64,000 nt of DNA, from positions 14,705 through 78,704 of the forward strand of contig NZ_JBCGDC010000022.1 in assembly GCF_042237075.1 (NCBI RefSeq), in the 5' to 3' direction. The DNA is from Polymorphospora lycopeni (lineage in GTDB: Bacteria; Actinomycetota; Actinomycetes; Mycobacteriales; Micromonosporaceae). Made by a program: the position numbers and the translations under genes. The notes below the pieces were generated by a model. The model was not told the origin of the DNA and made no database searches. It saw only the letters and a list, made by a program, of their open reading frames with translations. Positions 39,281-50,285 of this stretch are shown here, one piece after another; the first letter of the stretch is position 1; the number at the start of each line of letters is the position of its first letter.

Positions 39281-39433
39281 CCGCGTGCGGGGGCCCGAAG
39301 CCGGTCGCCGTGCGAGCCGTTACACTTGTTGACTGGGGGTTGCTCACGACGGGCGGAAATCCGTGGCGGGCAGCGACTCGATGCAAGTGTCGACGTAAGT
39401 GTGGACGCTGTGGGAGGCACACGCAGGCCCGTT

Positions 39434-39462
39434 TTGACCTGTGCGCTCATGGTGGGTACTCT
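39434..39462 (+). promoter_or_regulatory. Candidate str operon promoter
   Basis: TTGACC (39434-39439), 17-nt spacer, TACTCT (39457-39462), about 260 nt before rpsL. The leader has GTGCCCGGGC twice in tandem (39471-39490). Upstream, TTACACTTGTTGACT (39320-39334) offers weaker elements. Confidence 0.6.
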
Positions 39463-39588
39463 TTCCCCTCGTGCCCGGGCGTGCCCGGGCAACTCGCGTG
39501 TGCTCGCGATCTGGCTGTAGGCCATCGACAGGCGCCGTGAGAAGACAAAACCGACGCGTTCGGAAGTTCGCGTCAAACCGTGGGCCTG

Positions 39589-39608
39589 GCGACACGCCCG
39601 ACCGCGGG
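39589..39608 (+). repeat. 20-nt leader motif shared with the rpsJ leader (copy 1)
   Basis: GCGACACGCCCGACCGCGGG occurs here, 116 nt before rpsL, and identically at 44335-44354, before rpsJ. A looser version precedes rplA. No known regulator is recognised. Confidence 0.7.
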
Positions 39609-39723
39609 TGCCGGGGCTCCTGACGGAAGACCTGGTCGGAATGTAGTAGAGCCGCCCGCCCGGGTGGCTACGGCAGAACAGCGCGGCCGCGTGAGAAGCG
39701 GCCGAAGGGAGCGGAGAAACCCG

Positions 39724-40098
39724 GTGCCCACCATTCAGCAGTTGGTCCGTAAGGGCCGACAGGCCAAGACGACCAAGACGAAGACGCCAGCGCTCAAGGG
39801 CAGCCCGCAGCGCCGTGGCGTCTGCACGCGCGTCTACACCACCACCCCGAAGAAGCCGAACTCCGCGCTGCGCAAGGTCGCGCGTGTGAAGCTCAGCAGC
39901 CAGATCGAGGTGACCGCCTACATCCCGGGCGTCGGCCACAACCTTCAGGAGCACTCGATCGTGCTCGTGCGTGGCGGCCGTGTGAAGGACCTCCCCGGCG
40001 TGCGTTACAAGATCGTCCGCGGCTCGCTGGACACCCAGGGCGTCCGCAACCGCAAGCAGGCCCGTAGCCGTTACGGCGCGAAGAAGGAGAAGAGCTGA
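39724..40098 (+). CDS. rpsL: 30S ribosomal protein S12
   Basis: 124 residues, decoding-site protein. TPKKPNSALRKVARVKL and GGRVKDLPGVRY are intact; Lys43, Lys88 and Pro91, where streptomycin-resistance changes occur, are wild type. GTG 39724 opens MPTIQQLVRKGRQ and follows GGGAGCGGAG. rpsG starts 1 bp after the stop. Confidence 0.98.
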   Translation: MPTIQQLVRKGRQAKTTKTKTPALKGSPQRRGVCTRVYTTTPKKPNSALRKVARVKLSSQIEVTAYIPGVGHNLQEHSIVLVRGGRVKDLPGVRYKIVRGSLDTQGVRNRKQARSRYGAKKEKS

Positions 40099-40099
40099 C

Positions 40100-40570
40100 A
40101 TGCCGCGTAAGGGCCCCGCTCCGCGCCGCCCCCTGGTCGCGGACCCGGTTTACAACTCGCCGCTGGTCACCCAGCTGGTGAACAAGATCCTCCTGCGCGG
40201 AAAGCGTCAGCTGGCCGAGCGGATCGTCTACGGAGCGCTCGAGGGCTGCCGCGAGAAGTCGGGCACCGACCCGGTAGTCACGCTCAAGCGCGCGATGGAC
40301 AACGTCAAGCCGACCCTCGAGGTCCGCAGCCGCCGTGTCGGTGGCGCGACCTACCAGGTGCCGGTCGAGGTGCGCCCGGCCCGGGCGACCACCCTCGGGC
40401 TGCGCTGGCTGGTGACGTACTCCAAGGCCCGCCGCGAGAAGACCATGGTCGAGCGCCTCATGAACGAGCTGCTCGACGCGAGCAACGGCCTTGGTGCCGC
40501 CGTCAAGCGGCGTGAGGACACGCACAAGATGGCCGAGTCCAACAAGGCCTTCGCGCACTACCGCTGGTAA
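40100..40570 (+). CDS. rpsG: 30S ribosomal protein S7
   Basis: 156 residues; nucleates the 30S head. PRKGPAPRRPLVADPVYNSPLVTQLVNKILLRGKRQLAERIVYGAL and the end TVERL-type VERLMNELLDA then HKMAESNKAFAHYRW are typical. Confidence 0.98.
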   Translation: MPRKGPAPRRPLVADPVYNSPLVTQLVNKILLRGKRQLAERIVYGALEGCREKSGTDPVVTLKRAMDNVKPTLEVRSRRVGGATYQVPVEVRPARATTLGLRWLVTYSKARREKTMVERLMNELLDASNGLGAAVKRREDTHKMAESNKAFAHYRW

Positions 40571-40608
40571 TCAACGGTTCGTAGACGAGACGACAAGTAG
40601 GGATTGAA

Positions 40609-42705
<2,097 letters not shown>

Positions 42706-42840
42706 TCCCCGCTCGCCTTCGGGCGAGCTGCCGTACCGGGCCTGAAGGCGTCACTGCCGCAAGACCCAAGTCGACAGAGTTCTGGGCGCCGCAATGGGCG
42801 CCCGGAGCGTACGAACCAAGAAGTCCACAGGAGGACACCA

Positions 42841-44124
42841 GTGGCGAAGGCGAAGTTCGAGCGGACTAAGCCGCACGTCAACATCGGCACCATTGGTCAC
42901 ATCGACCACGGTAAGACGACGCTGACCGCGGCCATCACCAAGGTGCTGCACGACCGGTACCCGGACATCAACCCCTACACGCCGTTCGACGAGATCGACA
43001 AGGCGCCGGAGGAGAAGGCCCGCGGTATCACGATCTCGATCGCGCACGTCGAGTACCAGACGGAGGAGCGGCACTACGCTCACGTCGACTGCCCCGGTCA
43101 CGCCGACTACATCAAGAACATGATCACCGGTGCCGCGCAGATGGATGGCGCGATCCTGGTGGTGGCGGCGACCGACGGCCCGATGCCGCAGACCCGTGAG
43201 CACGTGCTGCTGGCCCGTCAGGTCGGCGTGCCGTACATCGTCGTGGCGCTCAACAAGAGCGACATGGTCGATGACGAGGAGCTGCTCGAGCTGGTCGAGC
43301 TCGAGGTCCGTGAGCTGCTCTCGGCGCAGGAGTACCCGGGTGACGACCTGCCGGTCGTCCGGGTGTCGGCGCTCAANGAGCTGGTCGAGCTCGAGGTCCG
43401 TGAGCTGCTCTCGGCGCAGGAGTACCCGGGTGACGACCTGCCGGTCGTCCGGGTGTCGGCGCTCAAGGCGCTCGAGGGTGACCCGAAGTGGACCGAGGCC
43501 CTCATGGAGCTGATGGGTGCGGTCGACACCGCCATCCCGCAGCCGGAGCGGCAGACGGAGAAGCCGTTCCTCATGCCCGTCGAGGACGTCTTCACCATCA
43601 CCGGTCGCGGCACCGTCGTCACCGGCCGGGTGGAGCGCGGCGTGCTCCTGCCGAACGAGGACGTCGAGATCGTCGGCATCAAGGACAAGGGCATCAAGAC
43701 CAAGGTCACCGCGATCGAGATGTTCCGGAAGACCCTGGAAGACGCCCGCGCAGGTGAGAACGTCGGCCTGCTGCTGCGTGGCACCAAGCGCGACGAGGTC
43801 GAGCGCGGCATGGTCGTGGTGAAGCCGGGGACGAACACCCCGCACACCGAGTTCGAGGCGACCGTCTACATCCTCTCCAAGGAGGAGGGTGGCCGGCACA
43901 CCCCGTTCTTCCAGAACTACCGGCCGCAGTTCTACTTCCGTACCACCGATGTCACGGGCGTCGTCACGCTGCCCGAGGGCACCGAGATGGTCATGCCGGG
44001 CGACAACACGTCGATGGCCGTCAAGCTCATCCAGCCGATCGCGATGGAGGACAACCTCAAGTTCGCGATCCGTGAGGGTGGCCGGACCGTCGGCGCCGGT
44101 TTCGTCACGAAGATCGTCAAGTAA
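42841..44124 (+). CDS. tuf: Elongation factor Tu, carrying an artefactual 30-codon duplication
   Basis: EF-Tu delivers aminoacyl-tRNA. GHIDHGKTT, DCPGHADYIKNM and NKSD are intact, as is the C-terminal VTGVVTLPEGTEMVMPGDNT. As written the frame encodes 427 residues, 30 more than the usual 397. The extra block ELVELEVRELLSAQEYPGDD through VSALK is an exact copy of the preceding 89 nt plus the N at 43377. Removing one copy restores a normal EF-Tu, so the gene is very probably intact in the organism. Confidence 0.95.
   Translation: MAKAKFERTKPHVNIGTIGHIDHGKTTLTAAITKVLHDRYPDINPYTPFDEIDKAPEEKARGITISIAHVEYQTEERHYAHVDCPGHADYIKNMITGAAQMDGAILVVAATDGPMPQTREHVLLARQVGVPYIVVALNKSDMVDDEELLELVELEVRELLSAQEYPGDDLPVVRVSALXELVELEVRELLSAQEYPGDDLPVVRVSALKALEGDPKWTEALMELMGAVDTAIPQPERQTEKPFLMPVEDVFTITGRGTVVTGRVERGVLLPNEDVEIVGIKDKGIKTKVTAIEMFRKTLEDARAGENVGLLLRGTKRDEVERGMVVVKPGTNTPHTEFEATVYILSKEEGGRHTPFFQNYRPQFYFRTTDVTGVVTLPEGTEMVMPGDNTSMAVKLIQPIAMEDNLKFAIREGGRTVGAGFVTKIVK
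43288..43466 (+). repeat. 89-nt direct duplication flanking N inside tuf (assembly artefact)
   Basis: 43288-43376 and 43378-43466 are identical; the N at 43377 fills the junction and makes the insert exactly 90 nt, in frame. This is what two contigs with unmerged overlapping ends would leave. Confidence 0.92.
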
Positions 44125-44137
44125 CAGGTAACCCCGA

Positions 44138-44167
44138 TTAGCGTTGCCGTACGAGGTACGGCATACT
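44138..44167 (+). promoter_or_regulatory. Weak candidate S10 operon promoter and hairpin
   Basis: TTAGCG (44138-44143), 18-nt spacer, CATACT (44162-44167). The spacer contains the hairpin GCCGTAC-gag-GTACGGC. The rest of the 294-bp tuf-rpsJ gap is a GC-rich leader without a reading frame. Confidence 0.4.
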
Positions 44168-44334
44168 AGTCAGGTTGCGTCCGCGCAGGGTGGTTGGCTG
44201 CCCAGCAGTCAACCACCCTCGCACGGTGTCCGGCCCGTGGAGACACGGCCGGTGCCTCGACCCCCGGACGGGGTCAGCCCCGCGAAACACCCCAGGTCGT
44301 CTCGGTTATCCGGGGCGGAGTCTGGCTCCAGGGC

Positions 44335-44354
44335 GCGACACGCCCGACCGCGGG
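44335..44354 (+). repeat. 20-nt leader motif shared with the rpsL leader (copy 2)
   Basis: GCGACACGCCCGACCGCGGG, 64 nt before rpsJ, identical to 39589-39608. Followed by GGGTGGGCGG, which can pair with CGCCC inside the motif, so it may be part of a leader hairpin. Confidence 0.7.
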
Positions 44355-44418
44355 GGTGGGCGGAAGCCGGGGGAAGCCCCGCGACACAGCGGCATCGAGA
44401 GAAGGAACAGAAGCCACC

Positions 44419-44727
44419 ATGGCGGGACAGAAGATCCGCATCCGGCTCAAGGCCTACGACCACGAGGTCGTCGACTCCTCGGCGCGGAAGATCGTCGAGA
44501 CGGTGACGCGCACCGGGGCGCAGGTCGCAGGCCCGGTGCCGCTGCCCACGGAAATCAACCGTTTCTGCGTCATCCGGTCGCCGCACAAGTACAAGGACTC
44601 GCGCGAGCACTTCGAGATGCGCACGCACAAGCGTCTGATCGACATCATCGACCCGACCCCGAAGACGGTCGACTCGCTCATGCGCCTCGACCTGCCGGCT
44701 GGCGTCGACATCGAGATCAAGCTGTAG
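44419..44727 (+). CDS. rpsJ: 30S ribosomal protein S10
   Basis: 102 residues; also the NusE antitermination partner. [28 protein letters not shown] and [41 protein letters not shown] lies upstream of ATG 44419. First gene of the S10 operon. Confidence 0.98.
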
Positions 44728-44739
44728 GGACTGCGACTA

Positions 44740-45402
44740 ATGGACAGGCAAGTTAAGGGCATCCTGGGCGCCAAGCTCGGCATGACCCAGGTCTGGGACA
44801 ACAATCGGGTTGTACCGGTGACCGTGGTGCAGGCCGGCCCGTGCGTCGTGACCCAGGTGCGAACCGGTGACAAGGACGGCTACTCGGCCATCCAGCTGGC
44901 GTACGGCGCGATCGACCCCCGCAAGGTCAAGAAGCCGCGGGCGGGTCACTTCGCGAAGTCGGGTGCTGCCCCGCGCCGGCACATCGTCGAGCTGCGGACG
45001 ACCGACGCGAGCGACTACGAGCTCGGCCAGGAGGTCACCGTCGACAGCTTCGCGCCCGGCGTGACGATCGACGTGACCGGCAAGACCAAGGGCAAGGGCT
45101 TCGCCGGTGTCATGAAGCGGCACGGCTTCCACGGTCTGCGTGCCAGCCACGGTGTCGAGCGCAAGCACCGCTCGCCCGGCTCCATCGGCGCCTGCGCGAC
45201 CCCCGGCCGCGTCTTCAAGGGCGTGCGGATGGCCGGTCGCATGGGTGGTGTGCGCTACACGGTGCAGAACCTCACCGTGCAGGCGGTCGACGCCGAGAAC
45301 AACCTGTTGCTCGTGAAGGGCGCCATCCCCGGCCCCAAGGGCGCGCTGGTGCTGGTCCGCTCCGCGGCCAAGACCCAGGCCAAGAAGGGCGGTGTGAAGT
45401 AA
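44740..45402 (+). CDS. rplC: 50S ribosomal protein L3
   Basis: 220 residues. VKGILGAKLGMTQVW, GKGFAGVMKRHGFHG (methylated-Gln loop region), SPGSIGACATPGRVFKG and MAGRMGG. Its TAA overlaps the rplD ATG by one base. Confidence 0.98.
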   Translation: MDRQVKGILGAKLGMTQVWDNNRVVPVTVVQAGPCVVTQVRTGDKDGYSAIQLAYGAIDPRKVKKPRAGHFAKSGAAPRRHIVELRTTDASDYELGQEVTVDSFAPGVTIDVTGKTKGKGFAGVMKRHGFHGLRASHGVERKHRSPGSIGACATPGRVFKGVRMAGRMGGVRYTVQNLTVQAVDAENNLLLVKGAIPGPKGALVLVRSAAKTQAKKGGVK

Positions 45403-46055
45403 TGGCGACGGTTGACGTACTCAACGCCGAAGGCGGCAAGAGCGGTTCGGTCGACCTCCCGGTCGAGATCTTCGACGTACAGGCCAACGTGCCCCTGATG
45501 CACCAGGTCGTGGTGGCCCAGCTCGCGGCCGCCCGCCAGGGCACGCACAAGGCCAAGACCCGCGGCGAGGTCGCCGGTGGCGGCAAGAAGCCGTACAAGC
45601 AGAAGGGCACCGGCCGGGCCCGGCAGGGCTCGATCCGCGCCCCGCAGTTCGCCGGCGGTGGCGTCGTGCACGGCCCCGTGCCGCGTGACTACAGCCAGCG
45701 GACCCCGAAGAAGATGAAGGCCGCCGCACTGCGTGGCGCGCTCTCCGACCGTGCCCGCGCCGGCCGCGTGCACGTGGTCGAGGCGTTCGTCACCGGTGAG
45801 AAGCCGTCGACCAAGGCCGCCATCGCCACGCTGCGCAAGGCCACCGAGGCCCGGCGGGTGCTGGTCGTGCTGAGCAGCACCGACGAGCTGAACTGGTTGT
45901 CGCTGCGTAACGAGGCGAGCGTGCACCTGATCGAGGCCGGCCAGCTCAACACCTACGACGTGCTGGTCGCCGACGATGTGGTCTTCACCAAGGAAGCCCT
46001 GGACGAGTTCATGCGCGTCCCGGCGGCGTCGAAGACCGAGGAGAGCGACAAGTGA
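45402..46055 (+). CDS. rplD: 50S ribosomal protein L4
   Basis: 217 residues. The exit-tunnel loop is TRGEVAGGGKKPYKQKGTGRARQGS, followed by RAPQFAGGGVVHGP. It starts by TAATG overlap with rplC and overlaps rplW by GTGA. Confidence 0.98.
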   Translation: MATVDVLNAEGGKSGSVDLPVEIFDVQANVPLMHQVVVAQLAAARQGTHKAKTRGEVAGGGKKPYKQKGTGRARQGSIRAPQFAGGGVVHGPVPRDYSQRTPKKMKAAALRGALSDRARAGRVHVVEAFVTGEKPSTKAAIATLRKATEARRVLVVLSSTDELNWLSLRNEASVHLIEAGQLNTYDVLVADDVVFTKEALDEFMRVPAASKTEESDK

Positions 46056-46354
46056 CCACCATCGCCGACCCCCGCGACATCATCGTCGCGCCGGTCGTCT
46101 CCGAGAAGAGCTACAGCGAGCTGAACCGGAACTGGTACACGTTCCTGGTTCACCCGGACGCCAACAAGACCGAGATCAAGATCGCGATCCAGCAGATCTT
46201 CAACGTCCGCGTCCTGACGGTGAACACGCTCAACCGTGAAGGCAAGCGCAAGCGGACCCGTACCGGTTTCGGTCAGCGCAAGGCCACCAAGCGGGCGATG
46301 GTGAAGCTGGCTGACGGTGACCGTATCGAGGCCTTCGGCGGCCCGGTCGGCTGA
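46052..46354 (+). CDS. rplW: 50S ribosomal protein L23
   Basis: 100 residues; docks trigger factor and SRP at the tunnel exit. ADPRDIIVAPVVSEKSYSEL and FNVRVLTVNTLNREGKRKR. GTG start set by the four-base overlap with rplD. Confidence 0.98.
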   Translation: MTTIADPRDIIVAPVVSEKSYSELNRNWYTFLVHPDANKTEIKIAIQQIFNVRVLTVNTLNREGKRKRTRTGFGQRKATKRAMVKLADGDRIEAFGGPVG

Positions 46355-46366
46355 GGGGTATAGACA

Positions 46367-47206
46367 ATGGCTATCCGTAAGTACAAGCCGACGACCCCGG
46401 GCCGTCGTGGCTCCAGCGTCGCCGACTTCGCCGAGATCACGCGGTCGACTCCCGAGAAGTCGCTGCTGGCTCCGCTGCCGAAGAAGGGTGGGCGCAACGC
46501 CCACGGCCGGATCACCGCGCGGCACCAGGGCGGTGGGCACAAGCGTCAGTACCGTCTGATCGACTTCAAGCGGGTCGACAAGGACGGCGTACCGGCGAAG
46601 GTCGCCCACATCGAGTACGACCCCAACCGCACCGCGCGGATCGCGCTGCTGCACTACGCCGACGGCGAGAAGCGCTACATCATCGCGCCGAAGGACCTGA
46701 AGCAGGGCGACACGGTCGAGTCGGGCCCCACGGCCGACATCAAGCCGGGCAACAACCTGCCGCTGCGCAACATCCCGGTCGGTACCACGATCCACGGGGT
46801 GGAGCTGCGTCCGGGGGGCGGTGCCAAGCTGGCCCGCTCGGCCGGCGTCGGCATCCAGCTGCTCGGCCGGGAAGGCGCCTACGCCACGCTGCGGATGCCG
46901 TCCGGTGAGATCCGGCGGGTCGACGTGCGGTGCCGGGCGACCGTCGGTGAAATCGGCAACGCCGACCAGTCAAACATCAACTGGGGCAAGGCCGGCCGTA
47001 TGCGCTGGAAGGGCAAGCGCCCGACCGTCCGTGGTGTCGCCATGAACCCGGTCGACCACCCGCACGGTGGTGGTGAGGGTAAGACCTCCGGTGGTCGCCA
47101 CCCGGTCAACCCGCAGGGTAAGCCCGAAGGCCGTACCCGTCGTAAGGGCCAGCCGAGCGACCGGCTGATCGTCCGCCGCCGCTACGCGACCCGCAAGCGC
47201 GGCTAA
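46367..47206 (+). CDS. rplB: 50S ribosomal protein L2
   Basis: 279 residues; part of the peptidyl-transferase surroundings. AIRKYKPTTPGRRGSSVADF, GGGHKRQYRLIDFKR and the conserved VRGVAMNPVDHPHGGGEGKTSGGRHPV with its essential His. Confidence 0.98.
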   Translation: MAIRKYKPTTPGRRGSSVADFAEITRSTPEKSLLAPLPKKGGRNAHGRITARHQGGGHKRQYRLIDFKRVDKDGVPAKVAHIEYDPNRTARIALLHYADGEKRYIIAPKDLKQGDTVESGPTADIKPGNNLPLRNIPVGTTIHGVELRPGGGAKLARSAGVGIQLLGREGAYATLRMPSGEIRRVDVRCRATVGEIGNADQSNINWGKAGRMRWKGKRPTVRGVAMNPVDHPHGGGEGKTSGGRHPVNPQGKPEGRTRRKGQPSDRLIVRRRYATRKRG

Positions 47207-47220
47207 GGAGAAGTCAAGAC

Positions 47221-47502
47221 ATGCCTCGCAGCCTGAAGAAGGGCCCGTTCATCGACGACCACCTTCTCAAGAAGGTGGAGACGCAGAACGAGAAGGGCTC
47301 GAAGAACGTCATCAAGACCTGGTCGCGACGCTCGACGATCATCCCCGAGATGCTGGGGCACACGATCGCGGTGCACGACGGGCGCAAGCACGTCCCGGTG
47401 TTCGTCACCGAGTCGATGGTCGGGCACAAGCTCGGCGAGTTCGCGCTCACCCGCACGTTCAAGGGTCACGAGAAGGACGACCGGAAGAGCCGCCGCCGCT
47501 GA
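47221..47502 (+). CDS. rpsS: 30S ribosomal protein S19
   Basis: 93 residues. PRSLKKGPFIDDHLLKKVE, TWSRRSTIIPEMLGHTIAVHDG and LGEFALTRTFKGH. AAGGAG precedes ATG 47221. Confidence 0.98.
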   Translation: MPRSLKKGPFIDDHLLKKVETQNEKGSKNVIKTWSRRSTIIPEMLGHTIAVHDGRKHVPVFVTESMVGHKLGEFALTRTFKGHEKDDRKSRRR

Positions 47503-47540
47503 CGCGGCAGCCACGGATAGAGGATCAAGGGGTTTCAGCG

Positions 47541-48020
47541 ATGCCAGTTAAGGGCGACGCTCCGGTGCTCCCGGGCGCGCGGGCGATTGCGCGTTACGTG
47601 CGCATCTCGCCGAACAAGGCGCGCCGGGTGGTCAACCTCGTCCGCGGTTTGCCCGCGAAGGAGGCGCTCACGGTGCTCCAGTTCGCGCCGCAGGCCGCGA
47701 GCGAGCAGGTCTACAAGGTGCTCGCCAGCGCGATCGCCAACGCCGAGAACAACGAGCGGCTGGACCCCGACGCGCTGCTCGTCAGCGAGGCGTTCGTCGA
47801 CGAGGGCCCGACCATGAAGCGGTTCCAGCCGCGCGCGCAGGGCCGGGCCTACCGGATCCGCAAGCGCACCTGCCACATCACCATTGCGGTGGAAGCGGTT
47901 GCGCCGGCGGCGCGTCCGGCGAAGAAGGCCGCGGCGAAGAAGGCCGCGCCCGCCGAGGCGAAGCCGGAGACCAAGGCGCAGGCCAGCGAGTCTGCGAGTA
48001 ACACGGAAGGTGCCGAGTAA
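47541..48020 (+). CDS. rplV: 50S ribosomal protein L22
   Basis: 159 residues. ARAIARYVRISPNKARRVVNLVRG, LLVSEAFVDEGPTMKRFQPRAQGRAYRIRKRTCHITI. Residues about 118-159 are an Ala/Lys/Glu tail beyond the usual 110 residues, a low-complexity extension that looks flexible. TAATG overlap with rpsC. Confidence 0.98.
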   Translation: MPVKGDAPVLPGARAIARYVRISPNKARRVVNLVRGLPAKEALTVLQFAPQAASEQVYKVLASAIANAENNERLDPDALLVSEAFVDEGPTMKRFQPRAQGRAYRIRKRTCHITIAVEAVAPAARPAKKAAAKKAAPAEAKPETKAQASESASNTEGAE

Positions 48021-48883
48021 TGGGTCAGAAGGTTCACCCGCACGGGTTTCGGCTCGGCATCTCGACCGACTGGAAGTCCCGTTGGTACGCCGACAAGCTC
48101 TACAAGGACTACATCGCCGAGGACGTCAAGATCCGGCGGATGATGTCCAAGGGCCTGGAGCGGGCGGGTATCTCGAAGGTCGACATCGAGCGGACCCGCG
48201 ACCGGGTCCGGGTCGACATCCACACCGCCCGGCCGGGCATCGTCATCGGCCGTAAGGGTGCCGAGGCCGACCGGATCCGTGGCGAGCTGGAGAAGCTGAC
48301 CGGCAAGCAGGTGCAGCTCAACATCCTCGAGGTGAAGAGCCCCGAGTCGGACGCGCAGCTCGTGGCGCAGGGCGTCGCCGAGCAGCTCTCCAGCCGGGTC
48401 AGCTTCCGGCGGGCGATGCGCAAGGCGATGCAGTCGGCGATGAAGAACTCGATCGTCAAGGGCATCCGGGTGCAGGTTTCCGGCCGCCTCGGCGGTGCGG
48501 AGATGAGCCGTACGGAGTTCTACCGCGAGGGTCGCGTTCCGCTGCACACGCTGCGCGCCAACATCGAGTACGGCTTCTTCGAGGCCCGTACCACCTTCGG
48601 CCGGATCGGCGTGAAGGTCTGGATCTACAAGGGCGACGCCGTGCCGGGCCGGGAGGCTCCGGTCGAGGCGGGTCCCGCGCGTCCCCGTCGGGAGCGCGGC
48701 GACCGGCCCGAGCGGCCGCGTCGTGGTCGCTCCGGTTCGACCGGTACGACCGCCGGCGGCACCGAGGCCGGACGGGCCGCGCAGGCTGCGCAGGCCGAGG
48801 CCGCGGAAGCCCCGAACGACAGCGCCGCCGCGGCGGCCGCCCCGGCTTCGGCCGGGAACGACAGCTCAGCGCAGGAGGGCTGA
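48020..48883 (+). CDS. rpsC: 30S ribosomal protein S3
   Basis: 287 residues. GQKVHPHGFRLGISTDWKSRWY, a KH domain (RPGIVIGRKGAEADRIRGELEKLTGKQVQLNI) and the C-terminal domain (FGRIGVKVWIYKGD). The last 70 residues are an Arg/Glu/Ala-rich tail, long for the family but usual in actinobacteria. Confidence 0.98.
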   Translation: MGQKVHPHGFRLGISTDWKSRWYADKLYKDYIAEDVKIRRMMSKGLERAGISKVDIERTRDRVRVDIHTARPGIVIGRKGAEADRIRGELEKLTGKQVQLNILEVKSPESDAQLVAQGVAEQLSSRVSFRRAMRKAMQSAMKNSIVKGIRVQVSGRLGGAEMSRTEFYREGRVPLHTLRANIEYGFFEARTTFGRIGVKVWIYKGDAVPGREAPVEAGPARPRRERGDRPERPRRGRSGSTGTTAGGTEAGRAAQAAQAEAAEAPNDSAAAAAAPASAGNDSSAQEG

Positions 48884-48886
48884 CAC

Positions 48887-49312
48887 ATGCTGATGCCGCG
48901 CAAGCCCCCGAAGGGCTTCCGCAAGCCGCACCACCCGGATCGCAGCGGCGCTTCCAAGGGCGGCAACCGGGTGGTCTTCGGCGAGTTCGGTATCCAGGCG
49001 CTCGAGCCGGCGTACGTCACCAACCGGCAGATCGAGTCGGCCCGTATCGCCATGACCCGTCACATCAAGCGTGGTGGCAAGGTCTGGATCACGGTCTTCC
49101 CGGACCAGGCCCTCACCAAGAAGCCGGCCGAAACCCGGATGGGTTCCGGTAAGGGTTCGCCGGAGTGGTGGGTCGCGAACATCAAGCCCGGCCGGGTTCT
49201 GTTCGAGATGTCCTTCCCCAACGAGCAGATCGCGCGTGAGGCCATGCGCCGCGCGATCCACAAGCTCCCGATGAAGTGCCGCATTGTGACGCGCGAAGTG
49301 GGTGAATCCTGA
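48887..49312 (+). CDS. rplP: 50S ribosomal protein L16
   Basis: 141 residues; contacts the A-site tRNA elbow. LMPRKPPKGFRKPHHPDRSG, GKVWITVFPDQALTKKPAETRMGSGKGSPEWWVANIKPG. TGATG overlap with rpmC. ATG 48887 is used; an in-frame ATG two codons later is possible. Confidence 0.98.
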   Translation: MLMPRKPPKGFRKPHHPDRSGASKGGNRVVFGEFGIQALEPAYVTNRQIESARIAMTRHIKRGGKVWITVFPDQALTKKPAETRMGSGKGSPEWWVANIKPGRVLFEMSFPNEQIAREAMRRAIHKLPMKCRIVTREVGES

Positions 49313-49548
49313 TGGCAGCGGGCGTTAAGGCCGCCGAGCTGCGTGAGCTCTCCGACGAGGAGCTGGTCACGAAGCTCCGCGAGGCCAAGGCGGAGCTGTT
49401 CAACCTCCGCGTGCAGAGCGCGACCGGGCAGTTGGACAACAACCGCCGGCTCCAGGTCGTTCGTCGGGAGATCGCCCGGATCTACACGATCATGCGTGAG
49501 CGTGAGCTGGGGCTCTCGGTCGCGCCGGATGAGGTGACTGCAGCATGA
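49312..49548 (+). CDS. rpmC: 50S ribosomal protein L29
   Basis: 78 residues, two-helix protein at the tunnel exit. AAELRELSDEELVTKLREAKAELFNLRVQSATGQLDNNRRLQVVRREIARIYTIMRE. ATGA overlap with rpsQ. Confidence 0.97.
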   Translation: MAAGVKAAELRELSDEELVTKLREAKAELFNLRVQSATGQLDNNRRLQVVRREIARIYTIMRERELGLSVAPDEVTAA

Positions 49549-49820
49549 CCGAGAACACGGCCGCCGCTCCGCGGGCCCAGCGCAAGGTGCGCGAGGGGCT
49601 CGTGGTCAGCGACAAGATGGAAAAGACCGTCGTCGTCGAGGTCGAGGACCGGGTCAAGCACCCGCTGTACGGCAAGGTCATGCGCCGGACCAGCAAGCTG
49701 AAGGCGCACGACGAGCAGAACTCGTGCGGCATCGGTGACCGGGTCCTGCTGATGGAGACCCGCCCGCTGTCCGCCACCAAGCGGTGGCGGGTCGTGGAGA
49801 TCCTGGAAAAGGCCAAGTAG
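49545..49820 (+). CDS. rpsQ: 30S ribosomal protein S17
   Basis: 91 residues, OB fold. REGLVVSDKMEKTVVVEVEDRVKHPLYGKVMRRTSKLKAHDE and GDRVLLMETRPLSATKRWRVVEILEKAK. Confidence 0.98.
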   Translation: MTENTAAAPRAQRKVREGLVVSDKMEKTVVVEVEDRVKHPLYGKVMRRTSKLKAHDEQNSCGIGDRVLLMETRPLSATKRWRVVEILEKAK

Positions 49821-49870
49821 CGAAGGCTTCGAGCTCGTCCGGCGTCGCCGGGCGCGGGTTCCGCCAGGCT

Positions 49871-49890
49871 CCGGCCGCGCGAGCGGCCGG
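49871..49890 (+). promoter_or_regulatory. GNRA-capped hairpin between rpsQ and rplN
   Basis: CCGGCCGC-GCGA-GCGGCCGG, a perfect 8-bp stem with a GCGA tetraloop in the 96-nt gap. It may mark the S10/spc operon border or a processing site. Confidence 0.55.
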
Positions 49891-49916
49891 AGAACCGGCA
49901 GACATAGGAGATAGAC

Positions 49917-50285
49917 GTGATTCAGCAGGAGTCGCGACTGCGCGTCGCCGACAACACGGGTGCCCGGGAGATCCTGTGCATCCGGGTGCTCGGTGGCTCC
50001 GGTCGGCGCTACGCGGGCATCGGCGACGTCATCGTGGCCACCGTCAAGGACGCGATCCCGGGTGCCGGTGTGAAGAAGGGCGACGTCGTCAAGGCGGTCA
50101 TCGTCCGCACCGCCAAGGAGAGGCGGCGCCCGGACGGTTCGTACATCCGTTTCGACGAGAACGCCGCCGTGATCATCAAGGACGGTGGTGACCCGCGCGG
50201 GACCCGTATCTTCGGGCCTGTCGGGCGTGAGCTGCGGGACAAGCGGTTCATGAAGATCATCAGCCTCGCCCCGGAGGTGTTGTGA
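49917..50285 (+). CDS. rplN: 50S ribosomal protein L14
   Basis: 122 residues. IQQESRLRVADNTGAREILCIRVLGGS, GDVIVATVKDAIPGAGVKKGDVVKAVIVRT and DPRGTRIFGPVGRELR. GTG 49917 preceded by TAGGAGATA. Overlaps rplX by GTGA. Confidence 0.98.
   Translation: MIQQESRLRVADNTGAREILCIRVLGGSGRRYAGIGDVIVATVKDAIPGAGVKKGDVVKAVIVRTAKERRRPDGSYIRFDENAAVIIKDGGDPRGTRIFGPVGRELRDKRFMKIISLAPEVL

Noticed and set aside
43378..43466. A possible natural internal duplication in EF-Tu
   Set aside because: Copies are identical to the base and separated by N, and EF-Tu length is restored by removing one copy.
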